A stretch of DNA of 64,000 bases from Thinopyrum elongatum (GCA_011799875.1 CM022301.1:215508526-215572525), one strand, 5' to 3'. Shown: positions 46,198 through 59,127, numbered from the stretch's first letter. Notes: generated by a model from the letters alone, not told the origin. Translations and numbers: made by a program.

Positions 46198-46856
46198 ATG
46201 TTGTTCGGAGTCCCGGCTGAGATCCCGGATGTCACGAGGAGTCTCGGAATGGTCGAGAGGTAAAGATTTATATATGGGAAGTCATATTTTGGGTTCCGAA
46301 AAAAGATGCAGTTTTTTCGGTATTGTACCGTGAAGCTTCTAGAAGGTTTCGGAGGATTCCGGAGGGGTCCGAAAGTCCACAAGTGGGTCCATCATGACCC
46401 AAGGGCTGGGATGGGCTGAGGGAAGGCGCCCTGGACTTATTGGGCTAGGCGCACAAAGTCCTCAAAAGCCCATGTGGCTAGGGAAGGAAAAAAAAGGGCA
46501 GTCCTAGTAGGAATAGGATTGGTCCTCTCCCCCTTGGCTGCGCCCTAAGTCTTGGAGGGGCTATTCCCCACGCCCCTCCACCTATATATAGATGGGAGGG
46601 GCGCCCCAAGAGGACACACCAAGCCCTTGGCGCCCCTCTCCCTCCTGTTACTCCGTAGTTCCTCCATCCTCGTTCTAGTAGCGCTTGGTGAAGCCCTGCT
46701 AAACTAGCTCCACCACCACCATCACCACCACGCTGTCGTGCTGGTTGTGATCCCCTCTACTTCTCTGCCTTCTCTTGCTGGATCAAGGAGGAGGATACGT
46801 CATCGAGCCGCACGTGTGCTAAACTCGAAGGTGCCGTCCGTTCGGCACTAGATCAG
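46198..46856 (+). repeat. 5' LTR of Angela-C, part 2
   Basis: Matches the 3' LTR at about 60070-60730, with a TATA-like box at 46583-46590. It breaks off near 46856 at a junction with element S; about 170 bp of this LTR are missing before it resumes at 53886. Confidence 0.9.
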
Positions 46857-48290
46857 TTGCTGTTTTTTCCATGGTTTTGTCTTTTTACAAAAAATCAATA
46901 CCAAACGGAACGAAACTTTTTGATGATTTTTCTTGGACTAGAAGACACCTAGGAAGCTTCGGGAGAAGGCCAGAAGAGCCACGAGAAGCTCGGGAGGCGC
47001 GCCCTAGGGGGGCACCCCCCCAGGCTTGTGGGCCCCTTGTGGCTCCTCCAACCCTAATCTCAGCTCCATAAATACCCAAATATTCCCCATATACCAGAGG
47101 GCACACCAAAAATACTTTTCCGCCACCGCAAGTTTTTGTCCTCATGAGATTCCATCTGGAGACCTATTCCGATACTCTGCCGGAGGGGGATTCGATCACG
47201 GAGGGCCTCTACATCAACCTTGCTGCCCTTCTGATGATGTGTGAGTAGTTTACCACTGACCTACGGGTCCATAGCTTGTAGCTAGATGGCTTCTTCTCTC
47301 TCTCTTTGATCTTCAATACAATGTTCTCCTTGATGTTCTTGGAGATCTATTCGATGTAGTCTTCTTTTGTGGTGCATTTGTTGAGATCTGATGAATTGTG
47401 GATTTATGATCAGATTATCTATGAATATTATTTGAGTCTTCTCTGAACTCTTTTATGCATGATTAAGATAGCTTTATATTTCTCTCCGATCTATTGATTT
47501 GGTTTGGCCAACTAGATTGATTTTTCTTGCAATGGGAAAGGTGCTATGTTTTGGGTTCAATCTTGCGGTGTCCTCACCCAGTGACAGAAGGGGTAGCGAG
47601 GCACATATTTGTATTGTTTCCATTAAGGATAAAAAGATGGGGTTTATTTCATATTGATTGGATCTATCCCTCTACATCATGTCATCTTGCTTAAGGCGTT
47701 ACTCCGTTCTTGTTAACTTAATACACTAGATGCATGCTGGATAGCAGTCGATGTGTGGAGTAATAGTAGTAGATGCAGACAGGAGTCGGTCTACTTGTCA
47801 CGGACTTGATGCCTATATTCATGATCATTGCCTTAGATATCGTCATAACTTTGCGCTTTTCTATCAATTGCTCAATAGTAATTTGTTTACCCACTGTATG
47901 CGTTCTTTCAAGAGAGAAGCCTCTAGTGAAAACTATGGCCCCTGGGTCTATTTTTATCATATTATTTTCAGATCTATAAAACCAAAAACCCAAAAATACC
48001 TTGTTGCAATTTATTTACCTTTACCTTGTTTTGCACTTTTATTTATCTTTTATACCTATCTCTATCAGATCTCATCCTTGCAAGTAACCGTGAAGGGATT
48101 GACAACCCCTTTATTGCGTTGGGTGCAAGTATTTGTTTGTTTGTGTAGGTGCAACCATTGGTAACTTGTGTGTTCCTCCTACTGGATTGATACCTTGGTT
48201 CTCAAACTGAGGGAAATACTTATCTCTACTTTGTTGCATCACCCTTTCCTCTTTAAGGAAAAAAAACCAACGCAAGCTCAAGAAGTAGCA
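46857..48290 (+). repeat. 5' LTR of S, start deleted
   Basis: Aligns with 52448-53885 of the 3' LTR. It ends AGAAGTAGCA. The junction with the Angela-C LTR lies within a shared GTTG. Confidence 0.9.
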
Positions 48291-48301
48291 GGAAGAATTT
48301 C

Positions 48302-48320
48302 TGGCGCCGTTGCCTGGGAG
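48302..48320 (+). other. Primer binding site of S
   Basis: TGGCGCCGTTGCCTGGGAG, the tRNA-Asp-type site used by Athila-lineage elements, 11 bases after the LTR. Confidence 0.85.
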
Positions 48321-48555
48321 GATCTACATCAAGCCTACCAAGTAACCATCATAAACTCTCATCTCTTGCACTTAGATTATTCGCCATTTGCCTCTCGTTT
48401 TCCTCTCCCCTACTTCTAAAACGTTTTCAAAAAAACACAAAAATATTTGCCTTTTCATTTGCCTTCTCTCCGTTTGCCTTTATGTCTTACTTGGTTTGTT
48501 TGCTTGTTTGCTTGGTATAATTGTATGTTTATTCCAAATCAGAAAGCAAAATTTT

Positions 48556-49419
48556 ATGGATCCTCATCCACTTGCTATTCTTTTTAAAAGATCCAATTAT
48601 GATGAACCAATTGCTAGTGAGTTGAGCGCACTAGATTATCTTTATGAAGTTTTGCTTGAAATTCGTGAATCTAAAAATTATGATGAAGTGTTAAAAGAAG
48701 AAATTTATAAAGTGATTCAAGATAGCTCCTTAAATGAAAAGCATGATTGCAGTGATGTTATTGTAAATTCTATGAATGTCAATTGTGTTAATGATATGCA
48801 AAACCCCAAGCTAGGGGATGCTAATTTTGCTATGTCCACTATTTATTGTAATGATCATGATTGGGGTGATGCATCTTATGATCTTGAAAATTTGTTTAAA
48901 CCTCATGATAAATATGATATTCGTAATAATGTTTGCAATAATATTGAAAGTGGGTTTGAAAGAGTGTCAACTTTAGGTAATAATGATCCCACTACTTTGG
49001 AGATTGATCAATCTTATGAATTTTTTGATAAAAGTGGGCTTGGAGAAGTCATGACTTTGTTTTATGTTGATCCCACTATCTTGGAAGATTATAAAACTTT
49101 TATGGATGTGGATCATGAAGAGAAAATTTTATATGATAGCTATATTGTTGAATTTGATTATGATCCTACATGTAATTATTATGAGAGAGGAAAATATGGT
49201 TGTAGAAATTTTCATGTTACTAAATTACCTCTCATTATGTTGAGATTGCTATTGTTTCTTTCTTCTTCCTTGCATATGCTAGTTTTTGCTTGTCTTGATA
49301 AATCTTTTCCCTATAAAATTCCTATGCATAGGAAGTATGTTAGACTTAAATGTGTTTGTCACATGTTTTATGAGGCTCCCTTTGTGCTTCAATTTTTTGT
49401 CTTTCGTGAGCATCATTAA
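48556..49419 (+). CDS. Internal ORF of element S, 287 aa, unknown function
   Basis: The start is the MDPHPLAILF methionine; an upstream in-frame ATG at 48388 adds only a Phe/Leu/Cys-rich stretch and is less likely. The protein is acidic and Asn/Asp-rich. Two related pieces sit at residues 137-157 and 165-186 (both contain TL-x3-DPT-x-LE). Residues 224-247 and 270-283 are hydrophobic and could be membrane segments. No gag zinc knuckle, protease, RT or integrase motif is present. The frame is fully open although S lacks pol. I recall similar hypothetical proteins repeated in Triticeae genomes, so it belongs to the element family rather than to the host. Confidence 0.65.
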   Translation: MDPHPLAILFKRSNYDEPIASELSALDYLYEVLLEIRESKNYDEVLKEEIYKVIQDSSLNEKHDCSDVIVNSMNVNCVNDMQNPKLGDANFAMSTIYCNDHDWGDASYDLENLFKPHDKYDIRNNVCNNIESGFERVSTLGNNDPTTLEIDQSYEFFDKSGLGEVMTLFYVDPTILEDYKTFMDVDHEEKILYDSYIVEFDYDPTCNYYERGKYGCRNFHVTKLPLIMLRLLLFLSSSLHMLVFACLDKSFPYKIPMHRKYVRLKCVCHMFYEAPFVLQFFVFREHH

Positions 49420-52296
49420 AATTATCAACGCATAGCTAAAAGGCTTTAAAGAAAAGCGCTTCTTGGGAGACAACCCAATATTTTTATTTTCTGTTTTTAT
49501 GAGTTTATGCAATTATACCTCTATTATGATTGTGTTTTAATGTTTTCATTAGTGTTTGAGCCAAGTAAGACCTTTGGGATGATTTGGAAGATCGTTGATT
49601 TGATTTTGCTGAAAAACAGAAACTTTTGCATCCAGTAACAGAATTGTTAAAATTTGCTGGAATGTGGTAAAACTCTGAATTGTTTACACAAGATTTATAT
49701 ACAGATTTTCTACGTTGCCCTAATTTTTCAGAATTTTTGGAGTTACAGAAGTATGACTTTAATTCGGGTCTTTACAGACTGTTCTGTTTTTGACAAATTC
49801 TGTTTTCGTTGCGTTGTTCGCTTATTTTGATGGATCTATGGGTAGTATCGGGGGCTATGAGCCATGGAGAAGTTATAATATAGTAGATATAATGCAAATA
49901 TAAAATTGGAATGAGTTTACAACAGTACCTAAAAGTGGAGATTTGTTTTATCATACTAACGGATCTCATGAGTTTTTTGTTGAGTTTTGTGTTGTGAAGT
50001 TTTCAAGTCTTGGGTGAAGTTTCGATGGACTACGGAATAAGGAGTGGAAAGAGCCTAAGCTTGGGGATTCCCAAGGCACCCCAAGGTAATATTCAAGGAC
50101 AACCAAGCATCTAAGCTTGGGGATGCCCCGGATGGCATCCCCTCTTTTGTCTTCAATCCATCGGTAAATTACCCGAGGCTATATTTTTATTCACCACATG
50201 ATATGTGTTTTGCTTGGAGCGTCTTGTATTATATGATTCTTTGTTTTTTAGTTTGCCACAATCATCCTTTCTGTACACACCTTTTGAGAGGGATACACAT
50301 TAATCGTGAATTTATTAGAATACTCTATGTGCTTCACTTATATCTTTTGAGCTAGGTAGTTGCTCTAGTTCTTCACTTATATCTTTTTAGAGCAGAACGG
50401 TGGTTTTATTTTGAAGAAATTGATGAACTCTCATGCTTCACTTATATTATTTTGAGATTCTTAAAAATAGTATGGCAATTTTCTTAGGTTATGAATTTAG
50501 TCCTAATATGATTGGTATTCAAGAGGGATATAATAAAAATTTTCATGAAGATCATTGAATATATGAGAAGTTTGATTCCTTGCATTTGTTTTGAGATATA
50601 AAGATGGTGATATTAGAGTCATGCTAGTGAGTAATTGTGGTTTAGAAAGAATATTTGTGTTAAGGTTTGTGATTCCCGAAGCATGCACGTGCAGTCTCTC
50701 GTTATGCGATGAAGTTGGAGCATGATTTATTTTTGATTGTCTTCCTTATGAGTGGCGGTTGGGGACGAGCGATGGTCTTTTCCTACCAATCTATCCCCCT
50801 AGGAGCATGCGTATTAATACTTTGCTTGGAGGGCTAATAAACTTTTGCAATAAGTATGTGAGTTTTTTATGACTAATGTTGAGTCCATGGATTATACGCA
50901 CTCTCACCCTTCCACCATTGCTAGCCTCTTCGGTATCGTGCATTGCCCTTTCTCACCTTGAGAGTTGGTGCAAACTTCGCCGGTGCATCCAAACCCCGTG
51001 ATATGATACGCTCTTTCACACATAAGCCACCTTATATCTTCCTCAAAACAGCCACCATACCTACCTATTATGGCATTTCCATAGCCATTCCGAGATATAT
51101 TGCCATGCAACTTACACCGTTCCGTTTTATTATGACACATACCATCATTGTCATATTTCTTTGCATGATCATATAGTTGACATAGTATTTGTGGCTTGGC
51201 CACCGTTCATATTTTTTATACATGTCATGCTAGATCATTGCACATCCCGGTACACCGCCGGAGGCATTCATATAGAGTCATATTTTTGTTCTAGTATCGA
51301 GTTGTAATTCTTGAGTTGTAAGTAAATAGAAGTGTGATGATCATCATTATTAGAGCATTGTCCCATGTGAGGAAATGATGATGGAGACTATGATTCCCCC
51401 ACAAGTCGGGATGAGACTCCGGACTTAAAATAAAAAAAAGATGCCGAAGAGCCCCCAAAAAAGAGGCCAAAGATCCCAAAATAAAAAAAGAGAAAAGAAA
51501 AAAAAATGAGAGAAAAAGAGAGAAGGGACAATGTTACTATCCTTTTCCACACTTGTGCTTCAAAGTAGCACCATGTTCTTCATGATAGAGTCTCCTATTT
51601 TGTCACTTTCATATATTACTAGTGAGAATTTTTCATTATAGAACTTGGCTTGTATATTCCAATGATGGGCTTCCTCAAATTACCCTAGGTCTTCGTGAGC
51701 AAGTAAGTTGGATGCACGCCCACTTAGTTTTCTTTTGAGCTTTCGTACACTTATAGCTCTAGTGCATCCGTTGCATGGCAATCCCTACTCCTTGCATTGA
51801 CATCAATTGATGGGCATCACCATAGCCCATTGATTAGCCTCATCAATGTGAGACTTTCTCCTCTTTTGTCTTCTCCACACAACCTCCACAATCATATTCT
51901 ATTCCACCTATAGTGCTATATCCATGGCTCATGCTCATGTATTGCGTGAGAGTTGAAAAAGCTTAAGAGCATTAAAAGTATGAACCAATTGCTTGGCTTG
52001 TCACCGGGGTTGTGCATGATAAATACTTTGTGTTATGAAGATAGAGCATGACAAGATTATATGATTTTGTAGGGATAACTTTCTTTAGCCATAATATTTT
52101 GAGAGGACATGATTGCTTTATTAGTATGCTTGAAGTATTATTGTTTTTATGTCAATATTAAACTTTTGTTTTGAATCTTATGGATCTGAATATTCATGCC
52201 ACATAAAGAAAGATTACATGATAAACATGTTAGGTAGCCTTCCACATCAAAAATTCTGTTTTTATCATTTACCTACTCGAGGATGAGCATGAATTA
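49420..52296 (+). other. Non-coding internal region of S
   Basis: About 2.9 kb. No supported gene on either strand. It includes the motif AAGCTTGGGGATGCC at 50110-50130, which resembles the polypurine tract area at 52296, and an A-rich tract at 51425-51530. Sequence of this kind is typical of the 3' part of Sabrina/WHAM elements. Confidence 0.75.
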
Positions 52297-52310
52297 AGCT
52301 TGGGGATGCT
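52297..52310 (+). other. Polypurine tract of S
   Basis: AAGCTTGGGGATGCT region directly before the 3' LTR. Confidence 0.7.
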
Positions 52311-53885
52311 TGATACGTCTCCAACGTATCTATAATTTTTTATTGTTCCATGCTATTATATTATCCCTCTTGGATGTTTTATATGCATTATTATGCTATT
52401 TTATATCATTTTTTTGGGACTAACCTATTAACCTAGTGCCCAGTGCTAGTTGCTGTTTTTCCATGTTTTTGTCTTTTACAGAAAATCAATACCAAATGGA
52501 GTCCAAATGGAACGAAACTTTTTGACGATTTTTCTTGGACCAGAACACACCTAGGAAGCTTTAGGGGAGGCCAGAAGAGCCACGAGGCCACGATAAGCTC
52601 GGGAGGCACGCCCTAGGGGGAGGCTTGTGGCCCCCTGTGGCTCCTCCAACCCTAATCTCAGCTCCATAAATACCCAAATATTTCCCGTATACTAGAGGGC
52701 ACACCAAAAATACTTTTCCGCCACCGTAAATTTCTGTCCTTGTGAGATCCCATCTGGAGACCTGTTCCGGTACTCTGCTGAAGGGGTATTCGATCACGGA
52801 GGGCCTCTACATCAACCTTGTTGCCCTTCCGATGGTGTGTGAGTAGTTTACCACAGACCTACGGGTCCATAGCTAGTAGCTAGATGGCTTCTTCTCTCTC
52901 TTTGATCTTCAATACAATGTTCTCCATGATGTTCTTGGAGATCCATTCGATGTAATCTTCTTTTGCGGTGCGTTTGTTTAGACCCGATGAATTGTGGATT
53001 TATGATCAGATTATCTATGAATATTATTTGAGTCTTCTCTGAACTCTTTTATGCATGATTGAGATAGCTTTGCATTTCTCTCCGATCTATTGATTTGGTT
53101 TGGCCAACTAGATTGATTTTTCTTGCAATGGGAGAGGTGCTTTGTTTTGGGTTCAATCTTGCGGTGTCCTCACCTAGTGACAGAAGGGGTAGCGAGTCAC
53201 GTATTTGTATTGTTGCCATTAAGGATAAAAAGATGGGGTTTATTTTATATTGATTGGATCTATCCCTCTACATCATGTCATCTTGCTTAAGGCGTTACTC
53301 CGTTCTTATTAACTTAATACACTAGATGCATGTTGGATAGTGGTCAATGTGTGGAGTAATAGTAGTAGATGCAGGCAGGAGTCGGTCTACTTGTCACAGA
53401 TGTGATGCCTATATTGATGATCATTGCCTTAGATATCGTCATAACTTTGCACTTTTCTATCAATTGCTCAACAGTAATTTGTTTACCCACCGTATGCGTT
53501 CCTTCAAGAGAGAAGCCTCTAGTGAAAACTATGGCCCCCGGGTCTATTTTTATCATATTATTTTCAGATCTATAAAACCAAAAACCCAAAAATACTTTGC
53601 TGCAATTTTTTTACCTTTACCTTTTTTTGCACTTTTATTTATCTTTTATACCTATCTCTATCAGATCTCATCCTTGCAAGTAACTGTGAAGGGATTGACA
53701 ACCCCTTTTATCACGTTGGGTGCAAGTATTTGTTTGTTTGTGTAGATGCAACCATTGGTGACTTGTGTGTTCCTCTTACTGGATTGATACCTTGGTTCTC
53801 AAACTAAGGGAAATACTTAACTCTACTTTGCTGCATCATCCTTTCCTCTTCAAGAAAAAAACCAACGCAAGCTCAAGAAGTAGCA
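52311..53885 (+). repeat. 3' LTR of S (1575 bp)
   Basis: TGATACGTCTCC to AGAAGTAGCA. Directly followed by the last 18 bp of the Angela-C 5' LTR. Confidence 0.92.
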
Positions 53886-53903
53886 ATGCTTCGTTCCCCA
53901 TCA
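53886..53903 (+). repeat. Last 18 bp of the Angela-C 5' LTR
   Basis: ATGCTTCGTTCCCCATCA, the same as the end of the 3' LTR at 60889-60906. Confidence 0.9.
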
Positions 53904-53904
53904 G

Positions 53905-53917
53905 TGGTATCAGAGCT
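53905..53917 (+). other. Primer binding site of Angela-C
   Basis: TGGTATCAGAGCT, one base after the LTR; tRNA-Met type. Confidence 0.88.
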
Positions 53918-55154
53918 AGGTCTATGCGTAGATGTATATGCACGAGTAGAACACAAAGAGTTGTGGGCGTTGATGCTCAAATTGCTTACCTCTCTCATCT
54001 TATTTGGATTCGGCGGCATTGTGGGATGAAGCGGATCGGACCAACCTTACATGTCCTCGCACATGAGACCGGTTCCACCGACTAACATGCAACTTGTTTT
54101 GCATAAGGCGGCTAGCGGGTGTCTGTCTCTCCTACTTTAGTTGAATCTAATTTGACGAAGGCGGTCCTTATAGATGGTTAAAAGGCAACTTGATTATCAC
54201 CTTTGTGGCTTTGCGTAGGTCAGAACGGTTCTTGCTAGTTGCCCATAGCAGCCACGTAAAATTTGCAACAACAAAGTAGAGGACGTCTAACTTGTTTTTG
54301 AAGGGCATGTTGTGATGTGGTATGGCCAAAACGTGATGTGATATATGTTGTTGTATGAGATGATCATGTTTTGTAATAGGTTCACGACTTGCATGTCGAT
54401 GAGTATGGCAACCGGCAGGAGCCATAGGGTTGTCTTTAATTTATTAATCGCCATGTAATTGCTTTACTTTATCGCTATGCGTTAGCAACAGTTGTAGAAG
54501 CAATAGTTGGCAGAGACGACCACGTGACGACACGATGATGGAGATCATGGTGTCATGCCGGTGACGATGGAGATCATGCCGGTGCTTTGGAGATGGAGAT
54601 CAAAGGCACGAGATGATAATGGCCATATCATGTCACATATTGATTGCATGTGATGTTTATCCTTTTTATAGATCTTATTTTGCTTAGAACGACGGTAGCA
54701 TTATAAGATGATCCCTTCACTTAATTTCGAGAAATTGTGTTCTCCCTGAGTATGCACCATTGCAAAAGTTTGTCGTTTCGAAGCACCTTGTGATGATCAG
54801 GTGTGATAGACTCTACGTTCGCATACAACGGGTGTAAGCCAGTTTTACACATGCATAATACTTGGGTTAAACTTGACGAGCCTAGCATGTACAAACATGG
54901 CCTCGGAACACAGGAGACCGAAAGGTCAAACATGAGTCATATAGTAGATATGATCAACATGAAGATGTTCACCATTGATGACTACCCCATCTCACATGAT
55001 GATTGGACATGTGTTAGTTGATTTGGTTCATGTGTCACTTAGACAACTTGAGGGATGTTGATTTAAGTGGGAGTTCGTTAGTATTTTGATTAATTGAACT
55101 AAATTATCATGAACTTAGTCTTAATTATCTTTACAAAATTTGTGTTGTAGATCA
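53918..55154 (+). other. Leader of Angela-C
   Basis: Homologous to the leader of Angela-A; no gene supported. Confidence 0.75.
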
Positions 55155-56322
55155 ATGGCCCGCGCTGTAGTCCCCCTGAATTTTAATGCGTTCCTAGAGA
55201 AAGCTAAGTTGAAAGATGATGGAAGCAACCATGTGGACTGGGTCCGTAACTTGAGGATTATCCTCATTGCTGCACAGAAGGCTTCTGTCCTTGATGCACT
55301 GCTAGGTGCCGCACCCCCTCCAGCGTCGTCTGTGGATGTTGTGAACAACTGGCAGGTACGTTCTGATGACTACTCGATAGTTCAGTGAGCCATGCTTTAC
55401 GACTTAGAACCGGGGCTCCAAAGACGTTTTGAGCACCACGGAGCATATGAGATGTTCCAGGAGCTGAAATTGGTATTTCAAGCTCATGCCTGGGTCGAGA
55501 GGTATGACATCTTCGGCAAGTTCTTTAGCTATAAAATGGAGGAGAACAGTTCTGTTAGTGAGCATATATTCAGAATGTCTGGGTTGCACAACCGCTTGAC
55601 TCAGTTGGGAGTTAATCTTCCAGATGACTTGGTTATTGACAAAATTTTCCAATCATTGCCACCAAGCTATAAGGGCTTTGCGATGAACTATAATATGCAA
55701 GCGATAGAGAAAACACTTCCCGAGCTCTTCGCGATTCTTAAGGCCGCGGAGGTAGAAATCAAGAAGGAGCATCAAGTGTTGATGGTTAAAAACCACTAGT
55801 TTCAAGACAGGCAAGGGAAAGAAAGGGAACTTCAAGAAGAACGGTAAAGCAGTTGCCGCTCCCATGAAGAAACCCAAGGCTGGACCCAAACCTGAGTGCT
55901 TCTACTGCAAGGGGAATGGTCACTGGAAGCGGAACTGCCCCAAGTACTTGGCAGATAAGAAGGCTAGCAACGTCAACAAAGGTATATTTGATATACATGT
56001 TATTGATGTGTACCTTACTAGTGCTCGTAGTAGTGCCTAGGTATTTGATACTGATTCGGTTGCTCATATTTGTAACTCGAAACAGGAGCTGTGGAATAAA
56101 TGAAGACTGGCTAAGGACGAGGTGACGATGTGCGTCAGAAATGGTTCCAAGGTTGATGTGATCGCCGTTGGCACACTACCTCTACATCTACTTTTGGGAT
56201 TAGTTTTAAACCTAAATAATTGTTATTTTGTGCCTGCGTTGAGCATGAACATTATATATGTATCTTGTTTATTGTGAGACAATTATTCATTTAAGTTAGA
56301 GAATAATGGTTGTTCTGTTTAT
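55155..56322 (+). pseudogene. gag: gag and protease, Angela-C
   Basis: Starts MARAVVPLNFN. TGA at 55386-55388 replaces a Cys codon; the frame goes on to 55799, where a 2-bp loss shifts it. The zinc knuckle CFYCKGNGHWKRNC is complete. The protease motif reads D-T-D (56047-56055), so the active-site Gly is lost, and the Trp codon before it has become TAG. TGA codons at 56101 and 56275 sit 174 bp apart, exactly as TGA 2232 and 2406 do in Angela-A. Confidence 0.87.
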
Positions 56323-57167
56323 ATGAGTAATATCTTTTATGGTCATGCACCCCTTGTGAATGGTTTATTCTTGTTGAATCTTGATCATAGTGATACACAT
56401 ATTCATAATATTGATGCCAAAATATGCAAAGTTAATAATGATGGTACCACATATTTGTGGCACTGCTGCTTAGGTCATATTGGTGTAAAGCGCATGAAGA
56501 AACTCCATGCTGATGGACTTTTGGAATCTCTTGATTAGGAATCATTTGAGACATGTGAACCATGCCTCATGGGAAGATGACTAAAACTCCGTTCTCCGGA
56601 ACAATGGAGCGAGCTAGTGACTTATTGGAAATAATACATACTGATGTATGCGGTCCGATGAGTGCTGAAGCACGCGGTGGATATCATTATTTTCTTACCT
56701 TCACAGATGATTTGAGTAGATATGGGTATATTTACTTAATGAAACACAAGTCTGAAACATTTGAAAAGTTCCAGGAATTTCAGAGTGAAGTGGAAAATCA
56801 TCGTAACAAAGAAAATAAAGTTTCTACGATCTGATCGTGCAGGTGAATATTTGAGTTATGAGTTTGGTATGCATTTAAGACAATGTGGAATTATTTCACA
56901 ACTCACGCCACCTGGTACACCACAGCGTAATGGTGTGTCCAAACGTCGTAATCGTACTCTATTGGATATGGTGCATTCTATGATGTCTCTTACCGATTTG
57001 CCACTTTCATTTTGGGGTTATGCATTAGAGACAATCACATTCACTTTAAATAGGGCACTGTCTAAATCCGTTGAGACGACACCGTATGAGTTGTGGTTTG
57101 GCAAGAAACCTAAGCTATCGTTTCTTAAAGTTTGGGGATGCGACGCTTATGTCAAGAGGCTTTAGCC
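56323..57167 (+). pseudogene. pol: Integrase, Angela-C
   Basis: Pieces 56323-56538, 56562-56834 and 56761-57165. The first has the pre-integrase zinc text (YLWHCCLGHIGVKRMKKLH, Arg changed to Cys). TAG at 56536, a base loss near 56572 and a one-base gain near 56808 break it. The core shows HTDVCGPMSAEARGG, then SDRAGEY where SDRGGEY is usual, then TPPGTPQRNGVSK in which the catalytic Glu position reads Lys. TAG at 57165 (a Gln codon elsewhere) ends it. Confidence 0.85.
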
Positions 57168-58299
57168 TGATAAGCTCGAACCCAAAGCGGAGAAGTGCGT
57201 CTTCATAGGATACCCTAAAGAGACCATTGGGTATACCTTCTACCACAAATCCGAGGGCAAGATCTTTGTTGCCAAGAACATGTCCTTTCTAGAGAAGGAG
57301 TTTCTCTCGAAAGAAGTGAGTGGGAGGAAAGTAGAACTTGATGAGGCAATCGTACCTTCTCTCGAATTGGAAAGTAGCACATCACAGAAAGCAGTTCCCG
57401 TGATGCCTACACCAAGTGAAGAGGAAGCTAATGATGATGATCATGAAACTTTGGATCAAGTTACTACTGAACTTCGTAGGTCGACCAGGGTACGTTCTGC
57501 ACCAAAGTGGTACGGTAATCCAGTCCTAGAAGTCATGTTGTTAGACAACGGCGAACCTACGAACTATGAAGAAGCTATGATGAGCTCGGATTCCAACAAA
57601 TGGCTTGAGGCCATGAAATCCGAGATAGGATCCACGTATGAGAAGAAAGTATGGACTTTGGTGGACTTGCCCGATGATCGGCAAGCCATTGAGAATAAAT
57701 GGATCTTTAAGAAAAAGACAGACGCTGATGGTAATGTCACCGTCTATAAAGCTCGACTTGTCGCAAAAGGTTTCCGACAAGTTCAAGGGGTTGACTACGA
57801 TGAGACTTTCTCACCCGTAGCGATGCTTAAGTCTGTTAGAATTATGTTAGCTATTGCTGCATTTTATGATTATGAGATCTGGCAAATGGACGTCAAAACG
57901 GCATTCCTTAATGGGTTTCTTAAGGAAGAGTTGTATATGATGCAACCAGAAGATTTTGTCGATCGTAAGGATGCTAACAAAGTATGCAAGCTCCAGCGAT
58001 CCATCTATGGACTAGTGCAAGCATCTCGGAGTTGGAATATTCGATTTGATGAAGTGATCAAAGCTTTTGGTTTTATACAAACTTACGGAGAAGCTTGTAT
58101 TTACAAGAAAGTGAGTGGGAGCTCTGTAGCATTTCTGATATTATATGTGGATGACATATTGTTGATTGGAAATGATATAGAATTTCTGGAAAGCATAAAA
58201 GGATATTTGAATAAGAGTTTTTCAATGAAAGACCTCGGTGAAGCTGCTTACATATTGGGCATCAAAATCTATAGAGATAGATCAAGACACCTAATATGA
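57168..58299 (+). pseudogene. pol: Reverse transcriptase, Angela-C
   Basis: Open from the TAG at 57165 to a TGA at 58297, so the whole RT core reads through: NKWIFKKKTDADG, VAKGFRQVQGVDYDETF, QMDVKTAFLNG, and catalytic YVDD at 58144-58155. It is the best-preserved RT of the three Angela copies. The first part (EKCVFIGYPKETIGYTFYH) is the integrase tail. The 58297 TGA stands where Angela-A has a Gly codon. Confidence 0.9.
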
Positions 58300-59127
58300 C
58301 TTTCACAAAGTACATACCTTGACAAAGTTTTGAAGAAGTTCAAAATGGATCAGTTAAAGAAAGGGTTCTTGCCTGTATTGCAAGGTGTGAAGTTGTGTAA
58401 GAATCAAAGCATGACCACAGCAAAAGAAAGAGAAAGGATGAAAGTCATTCCCTATGCCTCAGCCATAGGCTCTATAATGTATGCCATGCTGTGTACCAGA
58501 CCTGATGTGTGCCTTGCCATAAGTCTGGCAGGAAGGTACCAAAGTGATCCAGGAGTAGATCACTGGACAACGGTCAAGAATATCCTGAAGTACCTGAAAA
58601 GGACTAAGGACATGTTTCTCATTTATGGAGGTGACGAAGAGCTCGTCATAAAGGGTTATGTCGATGCTAGTTTCAACACAGATCCGGATGACTCTAAGTC
58701 TCAAACCGGATACGTATTTATATTAAATGGTGGAGCGGTCAGTTGGTGCAGTTCCAAGCAGAGTGTCGTGGCGGGATCTACATGTGAAGTGGAGTATATA
58801 GCTACTTCGGAAGCAGCGTAAGAAGGAGTCTGGATGAAGGAGTTCATATCCGATCTGGGTGTAATACCTAGTGCATCGGATCCAATGACTATCTTTTGTG
58901 ACAACACTGGAGCTATTGCCATTGCCAAGGAGCCCAGGTTTCACAAGAGAACCAAGCACATCAAGCGCCACTTCAACTCCATTCGTAATTATGTCAAGGA
59001 TGGAGACATAGAACTTTGCAAAGTACATACATATCTGAATGTGGCGGACCCGTTGACTAAACCTCTTCTGCGGGCAAAACATGATCATCACCAAGACTCC
59101 ATGGGTGTTAGATTCATAACTATGTAA
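58300..59127 (+). pseudogene. pol: RT thumb/connection and RNase H, Angela-C
   Basis: Same frame as RT; open 58330-58821 and 58834-59127, with a TAA at 58819. Signature text: TRPDVCLAISLAGRYQSDPG, VDASFNTDPDD, SWCSSKQSVVAGSTCEVEYIA (Ala changed to Val), the FCDN motif and HKRTKHIK. It keeps the 14 bp that Angela-A lost. It ends shortly before the polypurine tract. Confidence 0.88.

Larger units (their letters stand above)
46857..53885 (+). mobile_element. S: Sabrina/WHAM-like non-autonomous LTR retrotransposon (Athila-type)
   Basis: 5' LTR 46857-48290, primer site for tRNA-Asp, internal region 48291-52310 with one ORF and no pol, polypurine tract, 3' LTR 52311-53885 starting TGATACGTCTCCAACG. 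The LTR and the internal 3' text match what I recall of Sabrina/WHAM. The first 137 bp or so of the 5' LTR are missing together with part of the Angela-C LTR, so the left duplication is gone. It has no protease, RT or integrase and would need a helper. Confidence 0.88.

Noticed and set aside
48388..48555. N-terminal extension of the S ORF from the ATG at 48388
   Set aside because: Low-complexity Phe/Leu/Cys text just after the primer site; the MDPHP start gives a coherent protein.
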